Part shown: one piece after another, positions 8,858 to 17,763 of the stretch | Layout: each line of letters starts with the position of its first letter | Position numbering within the stretch: the stretch's first letter is position 1 | From: Acidobacteriaceae bacterium | GTDB lineage: Bacteria; Acidobacteriota; Terriglobia; Bryobacterales; Bryobacteraceae | Direction: 5' to 3' | Assembly: GCA_019233375.1 (NCBI GenBank) | Contig: JAFAMM010000266.1 | Span: forward strand, 1-42,697 | Length of the DNA: 42,697 nt | Program-made: the position numbers and the translations under genes | Notes under the pieces: generated by a model | The model's input: the letters and a program-made list of their open reading frames with translations, nothing else | What the model was told of the DNA's origin: nothing | Databases searched by the model: none

Positions 8858-10303
8858 TTACTTCGCAACCGCCGCGAGTTCCGCCACCTGCGTCCGCGTG
8901 GCGGTCACATCTGTGCCTGCCGGAGGAAAGCCGGTCTTCGATTCCGACGATTTCCGCAGTGTGATGCTGCCGCGTTCAGTCGTGAGACTGACGTCCGGCC
9001 CGCTGCCGATTGATCCCTCCAGCCGTGCGCCCGAACCGGATGTCTGCTCCTTCAAAGAATCCCCGAATTCGTTATCGATATCGCCGTGATCGGTGCTCGC
9101 AGTAACCTGAAACTTAGCCGTTTCCGGTAGCGCCAGTTCTATGTTTCCAGAACGTGTACGCACCACCATGTTGGCGAGCGGCAGATGTCCCGGCCGCAGA
9201 TCGATATCTCCCCGATCCAGTGCCAGATTCAGGCCGTTTTGCCAGCCGTCAATGCTGACATCCGTCGAGTGTGCAGTCAGCTTCACGGGACCTACGATAT
9301 TTTCCGCATTTAAACTACCTCGATCGAGCCGGATCTCGCCAGGCACGCTCTCAACATTGAGAATCGTGCGTAAGTTCTCCACCCGCACCGGCTTGGCCAA
9401 TTCCCGCAACGATACCGTGCCTGAGTAATCCCCGTTGATGTTCACTTCCCGATCGGCCTTTGTCACTTCCACATCGGTCCCGTGCCCGCGGAGTTCCACA
9501 GTTCCCTTCACATTCGTGCAGCGCACGATGTCGCTTTGCCGCGTGTCTACCTTCACATTGCCGCCGATGTCGTCCAAATGCACGCCGGCGTTCGCGCTGC
9601 TCAGGTCTACATCGCCGGCAAGAGACGAAATATCGAAATCACCCGCCGTTCCGGTTGCTTCGAGGCTCGCGCCCTTCGGGACGGAAAGCTCCAGATTGCT
9701 CGTCACGATCGCTCGTGCGCCGGCCTGATCCTGATGGCAGCGGATCGTCACGGTGTTGCCACGAACCGTCATTTCAACCGGCGTCTGCTGGTTCGCTCGC
9801 TCGGCTTCCGAAGTCTCTACGCTTCGAATACTCTTATGACCGGAAAGGCTAACCTGGTTCCCGTCTATTCCCGTCACCTTCGCATCGCCGCGAAAATTCT
9901 CGAGGATGATATGCGGGCCCGCGCCAACGGTTTTCTGTACCAGTTCGATGCTGTACTCGTGGTCATCGCCCAGAAACGCTTCATTGAATCCGCGGCCCCA
10001 GTCCGTGTTGCTCCACCAGTGCCCGGGTTGGTGAATCTCGAACAGACTCGCGCCGGCGAGGGAGATTACTACAATCACTACCCAGGAACCGCTTGAAATC
10101 CCGTTCACGGGTATGGTCGACCCTCGCAGAAAACGCAGCGTCACCTCCAGGAACGCCAGCACGCCCCAAACAATCAGCAGGTATGGCCAGTACACCGCTA
10201 CGAAATCCAGAATGCGCAGCTCCGGATGGAGCGCGTGAATCAGGAAAACGATGCCGATCAGGATAATAATGACCGGGCCGCTAACGGAACCCCGTGGTCT
10301 CAT
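8858..10303 (-). CDS. Membrane protein with LiaF/DUF5668-like TM N-terminus and DUF4097-like beta-strand-repeat C-terminus
   Basis: N-terminal hydrophobic helices (PVIIILIGIVFLIHAL; YWPYLLIVWGVLAFLEV) followed by repetitive beta units (GDFDISSLAGDVDLSSANAGVHLDDIGGNVKVDTRQSDI...). Start overlaps the upstream gene stop. Confidence 0.75.
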   Translation of the reverse strand: MRPRGSVSGPVIIILIGIVFLIHALHPELRILDFVAVYWPYLLIVWGVLAFLEVTLRFLRGSTIPVNGISSGSWVVIVVISLAGASLFEIHQPGHWWSNTDWGRGFNEAFLGDDHEYSIELVQKTVGAGPHIILENFRGDAKVTGIDGNQVSLSGHKSIRSVETSEAERANQQTPVEMTVRGNTVTIRCHQDQAGARAIVTSNLELSVPKGASLEATGTAGDFDISSLAGDVDLSSANAGVHLDDIGGNVKVDTRQSDIVRCTNVKGTVELRGHGTDVEVTKADREVNINGDYSGTVSLRELAKPVRVENLRTILNVESVPGEIRLDRGSLNAENIVGPVKLTAHSTDVSIDGWQNGLNLALDRGDIDLRPGHLPLANMVVRTRSGNIELALPETAKFQVTASTDHGDIDNEFGDSLKEQTSGSGARLEGSIGSGPDVSLTTERGSITLRKSSESKTGFPPAGTDVTATRTQVAELAAVAK

Positions 10304-10512
10304 TGCGCGCTGCCTCCCGCCGGAGGGTACGGTTGCCTCGGTGATGCCAGCCGCTCCACCAGCTTCATCACGCCAATCACGATAATGAAGAGCGGCCAGG
10401 TTTGACGTAAAGGCACAGCGCCGCTCTGCTGCATCGCGAACAGGACGCCCGCCGTGATCAACAAAACCGGCCCGCGGATCGCCTGTGCGTACAATGCTGT
10501 TCTACTGTTCAC
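10300..10512 (-). CDS. Small LiaI/DUF5668-like membrane protein
   Basis: 70 aa, GPVLLITAGVLFAMQQSGAVPLRQTWPLFIIVIGVMKLVERL; overlaps both neighbours by a few nt, consistent with translational coupling. Confidence 0.7.
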   Translation of the reverse strand: MNSRTALYAQAIRGPVLLITAGVLFAMQQSGAVPLRQTWPLFIIVIGVMKLVERLASPRQPYPPAGGSAQ

Positions 10513-11236
10513 GTCGACTCCCCGCCAAATCGTCCTGCTCTGTACGGGCGCGCGGCCGTGAAGCGGGCGGAGCGAGGCGATTGTACAGCATCCACGCTCC
10601 GATTATGATCAGCAGCACGGGCCAGTAGCGGGCGATTTCATGAAAGTTCAGCAGGTCAAGCGTATTCAGCAGGTACACGACGCCAATAGCGATCAGGACA
10701 ATGGGGCCGATTGGAGCGCCCGAGCCTTGGCGCGACAGCGGCAAAATGCTCGACCATTCATCCGGGGTCAAACCGCGGTTGCGGGCTGTCGCCGTGTGCA
10801 GCGCTTCGAACGGCATGTAGAAGATGAAGGCGGCCATCAAGATACCCAGCATCGGCTGGGTGGAGGAAGGGGAACTGTTGAGCATTGTTACTAACAGGCC
10901 AAAAATCAGCGCGTGCACCAAGCCCTTCACATACTGCCCGTTATAGATGGCGCCCACTCCCGGAATCCAGCCGAGAATAAAGGCCAGTGCGGGCGAGCTG
11001 TGTGCGGTTTGAGCTGCTGCCGGCGCCGTCTGCACATAGGGATTCGAGGCGGCCGAGGTGTTTATGTCCCCCGCGTTCGGATAAGCAGTCGCGGGATTAG
11101 AATATGCGTTCACGGGTGTATGGTCCTGACAGTAAATAGTTCCTTCAAACGGGCGCTGGCAGGCAGCGCAAAGAGGCCGGCCGCAGGCACGGCAATACGC
11201 GGTTGCCGCCGTCTCCGGATGTAAATAGCAATTCAT
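10502..11236 (-). CDS. B-box-type zinc finger plus multi-TM protein
   Basis: N-terminal C/H-rich finger CYLHPETAATAYCRACGRPLCAACQRPFEGTIYCQDH, then several TM segments and a C-terminal PIGPIVLIAIGVVYLLNTL...YWPVLLIIIGAWMLYNRL module. ATGA overlap with the anti-sigma stop. Confidence 0.78.
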   Translation of the reverse strand: MNCYLHPETAATAYCRACGRPLCAACQRPFEGTIYCQDHTPVNAYSNPATAYPNAGDINTSAASNPYVQTAPAAAQTAHSSPALAFILGWIPGVGAIYNGQYVKGLVHALIFGLLVTMLNSSPSSTQPMLGILMAAFIFYMPFEALHTATARNRGLTPDEWSSILPLSRQGSGAPIGPIVLIAIGVVYLLNTLDLLNFHEIARYWPVLLIIIGAWMLYNRLAPPASRPRARTEQDDLAGSRREQ

Positions 11237-11880
11237 TTCTGTTTTCCTTCGTTGCGAGCGGGGCTCGACGCTCCCGGCGCGTCATGGGCGGCAGTTCCCG
11301 CCGCGCCCTGCTTTGTTGCCCGGCTCCGGCGCAGCGCTTGTTCGTCTACCGCCGCCTCCTGCGCCTGCAGCTCTTTCACTCGCGTCTCTATCTCGTAAAC
11401 TACGCGCAGGTTTTCATAGGATTTGACAATCCGGTCCCGCACGCGCATGGTCTTGTCTTCAAGGCCATTCCAGACCCGGACAGGATTTAAGTCCGCGGCC
11501 TGAATGTGCTGTATCTGAACGCCCGTGCACCGCTCCAGCATGGAAAACGAGAGCAGCGTCATCGCCATGCCCATGACCAGTCGCGGCTGCAGAATCGGCC
11601 CGAGCCATCGCGCAGCCATTTTTCGCAAGGCCCCGCGGTTCTCATGCGGTTGCCGCATCCGGCCCCGCGGAGCCTGGAACGCGATGCGCGTGATCAGCTC
11701 CGGCGGCGGCTCCACATCCGGCGCGCTCTTCAGCGCGTTCAACGCCGTGGCGACGTCGGCCATGAACTCACGGCAGCTGGCACACTGCGCCGCATGCGCG
11801 TCAACGGCGCGCCGCTGGATTGCATCCAACGTGCCGTCGGCGTAATCGGCCAATATGCTTTCAAGCTCCGTGCAGTTCAT
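11233..11880 (-). CDS. Putative anti-sigma factor with zf-HC2-like domain
   Basis: N-terminal HAAQCASCREF (HxxxCxxC) ZAS-like motif, single TM region (LVMGMAMTLLSFSML), immediately downstream of an ECF sigma gene. ATG at 11880 preferred over TTG 11886. Confidence 0.75.
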   Translation of the reverse strand: MNCTELESILADYADGTLDAIQRRAVDAHAAQCASCREFMADVATALNALKSAPDVEPPPELITRIAFQAPRGRMRQPHENRGALRKMAARWLGPILQPRLVMGMAMTLLSFSMLERCTGVQIQHIQAADLNPVRVWNGLEDKTMRVRDRIVKSYENLRVVYEIETRVKELQAQEAAVDEQALRRSRATKQGAAGTAAHDAPGASSPARNEGKQK

Positions 11881-11912
11881 CTTCAAACCGGGGTTCGCCC
11901 CCGCCTCGTACT

Positions 11913-12599
11913 CTAAGGCGCGACTTTGCTCCTCTTCAAAATTCTTGCCAGCTCCGCCCGCCCCCGGTTCAGGCGAGACTTCACCGTCCCTTCCGGTATA
12001 TTCAACACGCGCGCTATCTCGCGGTATTCCATCTCGTGCAAATCTCTTAGAATGACCGCCTCACGCAACTCGGGTGAAAGCTTTGTCAGCGCCGCCTGAA
12101 GCAGTTCGCCTGCCTCCCGCCCTGCCAGCATGCCGTCCGTCCGGCTGATCTGTGCAGTCTTCTCTTCCAGCACCGGCAATTTATCTTCCAGGGCGTCGGT
12201 AGCGCGGTCATTTTTCGTCCGGCGGTAATGGTCAATTAGCAGATTCCGAGTCAGGCGAGTCAGCCAAACCGTGAACGACCCCTCCCCAGCCCGAAACGTA
12301 CCGAGCGTACGGAAGATGCGCACGAACACTTCCTGCGTTAAATCCTGCGCTTCGGCATCGCTGCCTGTGAATCGAAAGCAAATCGCGTACACCCGCTTGG
12401 TGTAGCTCTTCACCATCTCGTCCCAGGCGCCCTGCTCCCCAGCCACGCAGCGCTCAACTAAAATCGTTTCGGTACCCAAGGATTTTGGAAATCGAACAGC
12501 CGCGCTGTCTACCCCGTCCCGTGACTGTGCGGCCAATGATTTTGAGCTTACCGAACTTTTCCAGTGGAGCGAAACAGGCGCTATCGCGGCGGCCGACAT
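11913..12599 (-). CDS. RNA polymerase sigma factor, ECF subfamily
   Basis: Region 2 (DAEAQDLTQEVFVRIFRTLGTFRAGEGSFTVWLTRLTRNLLIDHYRR) and region 4 (LSPELREAVILRDLHEMEYREIARVLNIPEGTVKSRLNRGRAELARIL). ATG at 12599 has a nearby GTGAGGATC SD-like sequence; the track used TTG 12614. Confidence 0.92.
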   Translation of the reverse strand: MSAAAIAPVSLHWKSSVSSKSLAAQSRDGVDSAAVRFPKSLGTETILVERCVAGEQGAWDEMVKSYTKRVYAICFRFTGSDAEAQDLTQEVFVRIFRTLGTFRAGEGSFTVWLTRLTRNLLIDHYRRTKNDRATDALEDKLPVLEEKTAQISRTDGMLAGREAGELLQAALTKLSPELREAVILRDLHEMEYREIARVLNIPEGTVKSRLNRGRAELARILKRSKVAP

Positions 12600-12745
12600 C
12601 TGATCCTCACCCAACTAAACGATAGAATCTGCTACGAAGTTCAATGGAACGGCGATACCCCAGGCCTGCAGTTGCGGTTGTCCACCGTAAGGCAGCGGTC
12701 ACAGAAATACCGCCCCTGAAAATACTCTATTCCAATTAGATCCAA

Positions 12746-13207
12746 ATGACTTGCCCTTTCTGCGGCCACCGTGAAGACAAGGTGATCGACTCTCGTGAAA
12801 GTAAGGAGGGTGACTCTATCCGCCGTCGCCGGGAGTGCCTCGCGTGCGAGCGCCGCTTTACTACGTACGAACGCTGCGACGAAGTGCCTTACATGGTCAT
12901 CAAAAAGGACGGGAGGCGGGAGAAGTTTGACCGCCAAAAGGTTCTGAGCGGGTTGCTTCGTGCCTGCGAGAAACGTCCTGTACCTATGGGCAAACTCGCT
13001 GAACTCGTGGACGATGTGGCCTCTACCTTGCTGGAAACCCCAGATCGTGAACTGCCCACCACCCTCATTGGGGAACGTCTCATGGAAGGTCTCAAAACAT
13101 TGGACAAAATTGCCTATGTGCGCTTTGCCTCGGTATACCGGGATTTTCAGGACGTTGAAGAATTCGTGAGCGAACTCAAAAACGTAATGCTCAATCGGAA
13201 AGTCTAA
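12746..13207 (+). CDS. nrdR: Transcriptional repressor NrdR
   Basis: Zinc ribbon MTCPFCGHREDKVIDSRESKEGDSIRRRRECLACERRFTTYER plus ATP-cone VIKKDGRREKFDRQKVLSGLLRACEKRPV. Confidence 0.96.
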   Translation: MTCPFCGHREDKVIDSRESKEGDSIRRRRECLACERRFTTYERCDEVPYMVIKKDGRREKFDRQKVLSGLLRACEKRPVPMGKLAELVDDVASTLLETPDRELPTTLIGERLMEGLKTLDKIAYVRFASVYRDFQDVEEFVSELKNVMLNRKV

Positions 13208-13319
13208 TGGTGGGTGGAGGTGGTAGATTCTGCCATATGAGGGGGTGGGTCGCGGCGCGGCTGTGACCGCTAACTTTTGTGTAACCAACCACTTTGGTGA
13301 ACATCTTCCTTATTAGGTA

Positions 13320-13348
13320 TTAACTTCCAGCTTAAAAAGAGATATAAT
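13320..13348 (+). promoter_or_regulatory. Candidate sigma-70 promoter for rpoD
   Basis: TTAACT (13320-13325), 17-nt spacer, perfect TATAAT (13343-13348). Confidence 0.6.
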
Positions 13349-13384
13349 CGGGGCGCGCAATTCTGACCAGGTTTCAACACTTGC

Positions 13385-13543
13385 ATGCCGCCCTGGCGCG
13401 GGACTAGCAAAGAACTACCCAGACGATTCGGTGGCGCGTTTCCCCCATCCGTTATTTGGCCGGGCTTGAGTTGTCAGGTTGAAGTGGTAGTAAACCGTTT
13501 GACCGTGGAAGAAGTGGGTGTGCAAGTAGGAGTGATTAAGTAA
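13385..13543 (+). CDS. Possible 52-aa leader ORF upstream of rpoD (speculative)
   Basis: ATG 13385 to TAA 13541-13543: [52 protein letters not shown]. Stop lies one nt before the rpoD GTG. No clear SD. Confidence 0.25.
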   Translation: MPPWRGTSKELPRRFGGAFPPSVIWPGLSCQVEVVVNRLTVEEVGVQVGVIK

Positions 13544-13544
13544 G

Positions 13545-15080
13545 GTGGATCAATTCGAGGATCAATATTTAGCCGACGGACATGAGCCTCTGGCTATGCC
13601 CTTCGACGAGGATGCAAACTTTTTTCATCCCGAGGAGGTGCAGGACGAGGAATTTCACGGCGCGCAGCAGGTAGAGGAGTCGATCTACACCGACGACCCG
13701 GTCCGCGTGTACCTACGCGAAATGGGGTCCGTGCCGCTGTTGACCCGCGAAGGCGAGGTCACGCTGGCACGCAAAATGGAGCGTGGCAAGCTGCGCATGC
13801 AGAAGGCTATCAGCCGCTCTCCGTTGATTCAGAGTGTCGTATTCGATTTTGGCGAACTGATCCGCCGCGAAGCCGAAGATGTCGACAGCTTCGTTGATTT
13901 TGGCCCCTCGGACATCGAAGAAGGTAGCGCGGCCGACATTAAGCGCCGTAACGAGATCAAGGAGCTGTTTTTCAACTACCTGGCGACTTTTAAGAAGATG
14001 CAGCAGACCGTTGACAAGCACGCAGCGGTTCCCGCCCTCAACAAGAAACTCAGGAAGAAGTGGGCCGGCAAAGTTGCCCGCGCCAAGGTTGAGTTGTCCC
14101 GGGCCCTGCGGGCCATTCCCTTCAACCTGGCGCGTTGGAAAGAGTTCGTCCGGGCGATCGAGCGTACCGCGGATGAAATGTCTCTTCTCGACGCCGAAGC
14201 AAAGAAGCTCGAGGGGCGTGACAATCCCCAGGCGCAGCTCCGAGTCAAGGAAATCAAGCGCGATCTCAAGAAGAAAGAGACCGAAGCCGGTGCATCTCTG
14301 CCCGATCTGCGGCATAGCCTCTCGGTCATACGCCACGGCGAAATCGAAGCCGAGCGCGCCAAAAAGGATCTTGTCGAAGCCAATCTTCGGCTCGTGGTCT
14401 CGGTCGCCAAGAAGTACGTCAACCGCGGCCTGCATTTGCTGGATTTGATCCAGGAGGGCAACATCGGCTTGATGCGCGCTGCCGATAAATTCGAGTACCG
14501 GCGCGGTTACAAATTTTCAACTTACGCCACTTGGTGGATCCGCCAGGCCATCACCCGTGCCATTGCCGACCAATCGCGCACTATTCGCATCCCAGTTCAC
14601 ATGAACGAGAGCATGAACAAGTTTTTGCGTGCGACTCGCGAGCTGGAAAAGGAACTGGGCCGAATTCCCACGAACGACGAGATCAGCCGCCGGATGGACA
14701 TTCCGGTCGAGAAAGTGCAGAAGCTCAAGACCATCTCGCGCGATCCGGTGTCTCTCGAAACCCCGGTCGGACGCGACGGCGAATCCGCGCTCGGCGATCT
14801 GATTGAAGACCGCTGGGTCGGCTCTCCGGTGGACGCTGTCATCGATTCGAACGTTCGCGACGAGACCGCGAACATCCTGAAGACCCTATCGCCAAAGGAA
14901 GAAAAAGTCATCAGGCTTCGCTTCGGGATTGGCTGCGAGCGCGAGCATACGCTGGAAGAGATCGGGCAGGAGTTTGACGTGACCCGCGAGCGCATTCGCC
15001 AGATCGAGGCCAAGGCTCTCCGGCAGCTTCGTTCTCCGGAAAGGGCCCGGCACTTGCGCGCCCTGCTGGCTGCCCGCTAG
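13545..15080 (+). CDS. rpoD: Primary RNA polymerase sigma factor (sigma-70/RpoD)
   Basis: Region 1.2 [30 protein letters not shown]; region 2 [77 protein letters not shown]; region 4 [42 protein letters not shown] start. Confidence 0.96.
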   Translation: MDQFEDQYLADGHEPLAMPFDEDANFFHPEEVQDEEFHGAQQVEESIYTDDPVRVYLREMGSVPLLTREGEVTLARKMERGKLRMQKAISRSPLIQSVVFDFGELIRREAEDVDSFVDFGPSDIEEGSAADIKRRNEIKELFFNYLATFKKMQQTVDKHAAVPALNKKLRKKWAGKVARAKVELSRALRAIPFNLARWKEFVRAIERTADEMSLLDAEAKKLEGRDNPQAQLRVKEIKRDLKKKETEAGASLPDLRHSLSVIRHGEIEAERAKKDLVEANLRLVVSVAKKYVNRGLHLLDLIQEGNIGLMRAADKFEYRRGYKFSTYATWWIRQAITRAIADQSRTIRIPVHMNESMNKFLRATRELEKELGRIPTNDEISRRMDIPVEKVQKLKTISRDPVSLETPVGRDGESALGDLIEDRWVGSPVDAVIDSNVRDETANILKTLSPKEEKVIRLRFGIGCEREHTLEEIGQEFDVTRERIRQIEAKALRQLRSPERARHLRALLAAR

Positions 15081-15177
15081 CACCAGGTCCGCTTCGCTTC
15101 CTGGATTTCGGCGATTTTTATCCTCAACCTGCCCGTACTCGACACCAGTCGGGGACGCGCCGTATTAGCGTAGAAGT

Positions 15178-15918
15178 TTGCGAGTTCTGGTTTTAACCGA
15201 CCTCCATGCCAACTGGGCCGCGCTTGAAGCCGTCCTCGAGGATGCAGAGGGCAAATACGAACAGATCATTTGCTGCGGCGATCTGGTCGGCTACAATCCC
15301 GATCCGGAGCCAGTCATCGAGTGGGTGCGATCTCACTGCGCAAGCGTCATTCGGGGCAATCATGACAAAGTGGTGGCCGGCATCGAAGGCCTCGATTGGT
15401 TCAATGACGTCGCGCAGGCCGCGGCCCTATGGACCCGGGCTCGCCTGAGCGAGGACCAGCTTGCTTATCTCCGCTCGCTTCCGCAAGGTCCTGTGACTCT
15501 CGAGCACTTCCAAATATGGCACGGCTCGCCTCGTGATGAAGACGAGTACGTGACTAACCCCCGCGAAGCTGCTCCGTGTTTCGCTTTTGTTCAGATGCCA
15601 TTGGCTTTTTTTGGGCATACGCATCTGCAGGGCGCTTTCTTTTCGAAATACCGCCGCATCGGAACGGTGCCGCCCGTCCCGGGTAATTCGGACGAAGCCG
15701 TCATCCAGCTCGATCCCGATACGGTGTTTATGGTCAACCCCGGCTCCGTCGGGCAGCCCCGGGACGGCGATTCCCGCGCAGCATACGCCATCTTCGACTC
15801 CGAACAGAATTATGTCGCCCTGCGCCGGACTGAATACCCGGTGCAGCGCACGGCCGACCGCATTTGCCGCGCGGGTCTGCCGGATGTCCTCGCGCAACGA
15901 TTGCTCGCCGGAATTTAA
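15178..15918 (+). CDS. Metallophosphoesterase (calcineurin-like, YfcE/DUF2436-type)
   Basis: MRVLVLTDLHANWAALEAVL, CCGDLVGYNPDPEPVIEWV, VIRGNHDKV, FFGHTHLQGAF, VNPGSVGQPRDGD. TTG start. Confidence 0.88.
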   Translation: MRVLVLTDLHANWAALEAVLEDAEGKYEQIICCGDLVGYNPDPEPVIEWVRSHCASVIRGNHDKVVAGIEGLDWFNDVAQAAALWTRARLSEDQLAYLRSLPQGPVTLEHFQIWHGSPRDEDEYVTNPREAAPCFAFVQMPLAFFGHTHLQGAFFSKYRRIGTVPPVPGNSDEAVIQLDPDTVFMVNPGSVGQPRDGDSRAAYAIFDSEQNYVALRRTEYPVQRTADRICRAGLPDVLAQRLLAGI

Positions 15919-15978
15919 TCCTTCTGCGAGACGATGGAAAAGACTGCGGACTCGTCAATGTTCCTCAATTCGTGCGAG

Positions 15979-16007
15979 ACTAGTACTCTCCATAGAGGAT
16001 CACTAGT
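15979..16007 (+). promoter_or_regulatory. Candidate SD-sequestering hairpin directly before the HdeD-like start codon
   Basis: ACTAGT-A-CTCT-CCAT-AGAG-GATC-ACTAGT then ATG; 6-bp outer and 4-bp inner stem, SD-like AGAGGA (15994-15999) in the 3' side. Confidence 0.4.
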
Positions 16008-16559
16008 ATGCAACCTGTTGCGGTTCATTGGTGGGCGCTGGCGCTGAGAGGGCTGGTAGCCATAATCTGCGGAATCATCAGCTTTGCGGCTCCCGGTGCC
16101 GCGCTGGCGCTGCTGGTCGCGCTGTTTGGAGCATACGCCCTGGTAGATGGAGTTTTTGCGATCGTCTCGACGTTCCGGGCCATCAAGGGGCACAGCCGGT
16201 GGGTGCCATTCTTACTGGAAGGAATAGCAGGAATCGTCGCCGGGATCATCACCTTTCTCGCTCCCGCAATTACATTCGCGTTCCTGCTGCTCGTAGTCGC
16301 ATTCTGGGCAATTGTGACAGGAATTTTGGAAATCGTCGCCGCTATCCGGATGCGAAGGCACCTTCCGGGAGAGTGGTTTTTGCTACTCACTGGGGTATTA
16401 TCGATCGTGTTTGGACTCATAGTCCTGTGGCGACCGCTCGTCGGCGCGCTGGCCATTACGATCTGGCTCGGCGCATACCTTCTTCTCGCCGGTATTCTTT
16501 TGCTCGCCTTGGCGTTCCGGTTACGCGGCTTGCGCGAGATAGCGGCCGCGACGGCGTAA
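16008..16559 (+). CDS. HdeD-like (DUF308) membrane protein
   Basis: Six hydrophobic segments with repeated WWALALRGLVAIICGIISFAAPGAALALLVALFGAYALVDGVFAIVSTFRAI / ...EGIAGIVAGIITFLAPAITFAFLLLVVAFWAIVTGILEIVAAIRMRR. Confidence 0.88.
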   Translation: MQPVAVHWWALALRGLVAIICGIISFAAPGAALALLVALFGAYALVDGVFAIVSTFRAIKGHSRWVPFLLEGIAGIVAGIITFLAPAITFAFLLLVVAFWAIVTGILEIVAAIRMRRHLPGEWFLLLTGVLSIVFGLIVLWRPLVGALAITIWLGAYLLLAGILLLALAFRLRGLREIAAATA

Positions 16560-16609
16560 CCCCCCCGCCGGCACCTTCGACGCGTTGAGCGCGCGACAAT
16601 GCAGGTGGC

Positions 16610-17326
16610 GTGCCGGCGCGTTCCGTCAGCTTTCGGTTTCATGGAGAACTGAACGACTTTCTTTCTCCTCAGAGGCGGAACACGAGATTCCCGCACACGG
16701 CAGGAGAGACTGACACAATCAAGCATATTGTGGAATCGCTAGGCGTACCGCACACCGAAGTGGAATCAGTGGCGGTGAACGGGCTTGCACGCTCAGCCTC
16801 TGAGCGGCTCTTGGAAGGCGATAGTGTCGACGTGTTTCCGCATGCGATGCCGGTTCTTGTCGAACAGCCCCGATTCGTTGTAGACGGCCATCTCGGCCGG
16901 CTGGCAGCGTATCTGCGAATGCTAGGATTCGACTCGTGGTACGACCGTCTTGCGGATGACCCGCTGCTCGCTACGGTGGCCAGCCGGGAGGGCCGGGTTC
17001 TGCTTACTCGCGATGTGGGCCTACTCAAGCGCCGCGAGGTCGAGCACGGATACTGTGTGCGTTCTGACAAGCCGCACGATCAACTACGAGAAGTTGCGAC
17101 GCGGTTCGCTTTGAGTTCGCGCTTCACACCGTTCAGGCGCTGCATGGAATGCAACGGCCCGCTCCGTGGCGTCCCGAAACAGGAAGTTGCGGATCAATTG
17201 CCGCCTCACACGCGGCAGACCAAGACCGAATTCAGCCGCTGCGTTGCGTGCGGCAAAATCTATTGGCGCGGCTCGCACTACGCCCGAATGCTCGAGCGAA
17301 TCAAGGAACTAAGCGGCCAGCGATAA
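16610..17326 (+). CDS. Mut7-C RNase-domain protein with N-terminal ubiquitin-like Mut7-C domain
   Basis: FRFHGELNDFLSPQRRN, then FVVDGHLGRLAAYLRMLGFDSWYDRLADDPLLATVASREGRVLLTRDVGLLKRR and C-terminal zinc ribbon CMECNGPL...CVACGKIYWRGSHYARM. Confidence 0.85.
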   Translation: MPARSVSFRFHGELNDFLSPQRRNTRFPHTAGETDTIKHIVESLGVPHTEVESVAVNGLARSASERLLEGDSVDVFPHAMPVLVEQPRFVVDGHLGRLAAYLRMLGFDSWYDRLADDPLLATVASREGRVLLTRDVGLLKRREVEHGYCVRSDKPHDQLREVATRFALSSRFTPFRRCMECNGPLRGVPKQEVADQLPPHTRQTKTEFSRCVACGKIYWRGSHYARMLERIKELSGQR

Positions 17327-17408
17327 TTGTCCGCCAAGCCAATATACGTGTCGCCTCAATCACTTACACGCTAACGAATTTCTAACTTGTAAATATTTGC
17401 CCAGGCTC

Positions 17409-17438
17409 TTGACTTGGCTTTGAAGCGCTTATTAGAAT
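17409..17438 (+). promoter_or_regulatory. Candidate sigma-70 promoter upstream of the slipin-like gene
   Basis: TTGACT (17409-17414), 18-nt spacer, TAGAAT (17433-17438). Would give a leader of about 320 nt. Confidence 0.45.
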
Positions 17439-17626
17439 GTAGGCTCGGATGGTGTTATTCATGACCACATATCAAACGACGAAGCTTATAGCGCTTCAAT
17501 GGTTTGCCATCGACGAACCAAGTGTTGATATGCGGACACTCGCTATCCAACGCTGCCTCCAATAACTGTCTCAGTTTGCGTTCTAACGTTTCACGTCAGG
17601 ACGCACCTCTCAATTAGATAGCGCGG

Positions 17627-17659
17627 TTTGCGTCGCGGCTTTGTCGAGCGAGGCGCAAA
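17627..17659 (+). other. Predicted stem-loop in the long leader of the slipin-like gene
   Basis: TTTGCG-TCGC-ggctttgtcga-GCGA-gg-CGCAAA: ten base pairs with a 2-nt bulge and 11-nt loop. Confidence 0.4.
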
Positions 17660-17763
17660 TATCGGCTTGCTAAACCCGCGGGGCTCGGCCTCGAATCGTG
17701 GTTTCTCAATTCACAATTCAGGCTATTAACAAAACCGGAAGTAAGTGCAGTCAAGAGGTGCTT

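Noticed and set aside
9482-10096. 204-aa plus-strand ORF inside the DUF4097-like gene
   Set aside because: Antisense mirror of a repetitive beta-strand gene; no supporting signals.
12641-13288. 215-aa minus-strand ORF covering nrdR
   Set aside because: Antisense to a clear nrdR; no SD or recognisable domain; typical of high-GC antisense open frames.
13713-14435. 240-aa minus-strand ORF inside rpoD
   Set aside because: Antisense to conserved sigma-70 regions, with low-complexity translation.
15083-15119. CCAGG...CCTGG stem plus TTTTT after rpoD as an intrinsic terminator
   Set aside because: Only five base pairs with a 12-nt loop, and the T-run is 10 nt beyond the stem; too weak to call.
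16025-16726. 233-aa minus-strand ORF across the HdeD-like and Mut7-C genes
   Set aside because: Ser/Thr/Arg-rich mirror of a hydrophobic gene on the other strand; spans two convincing genes.
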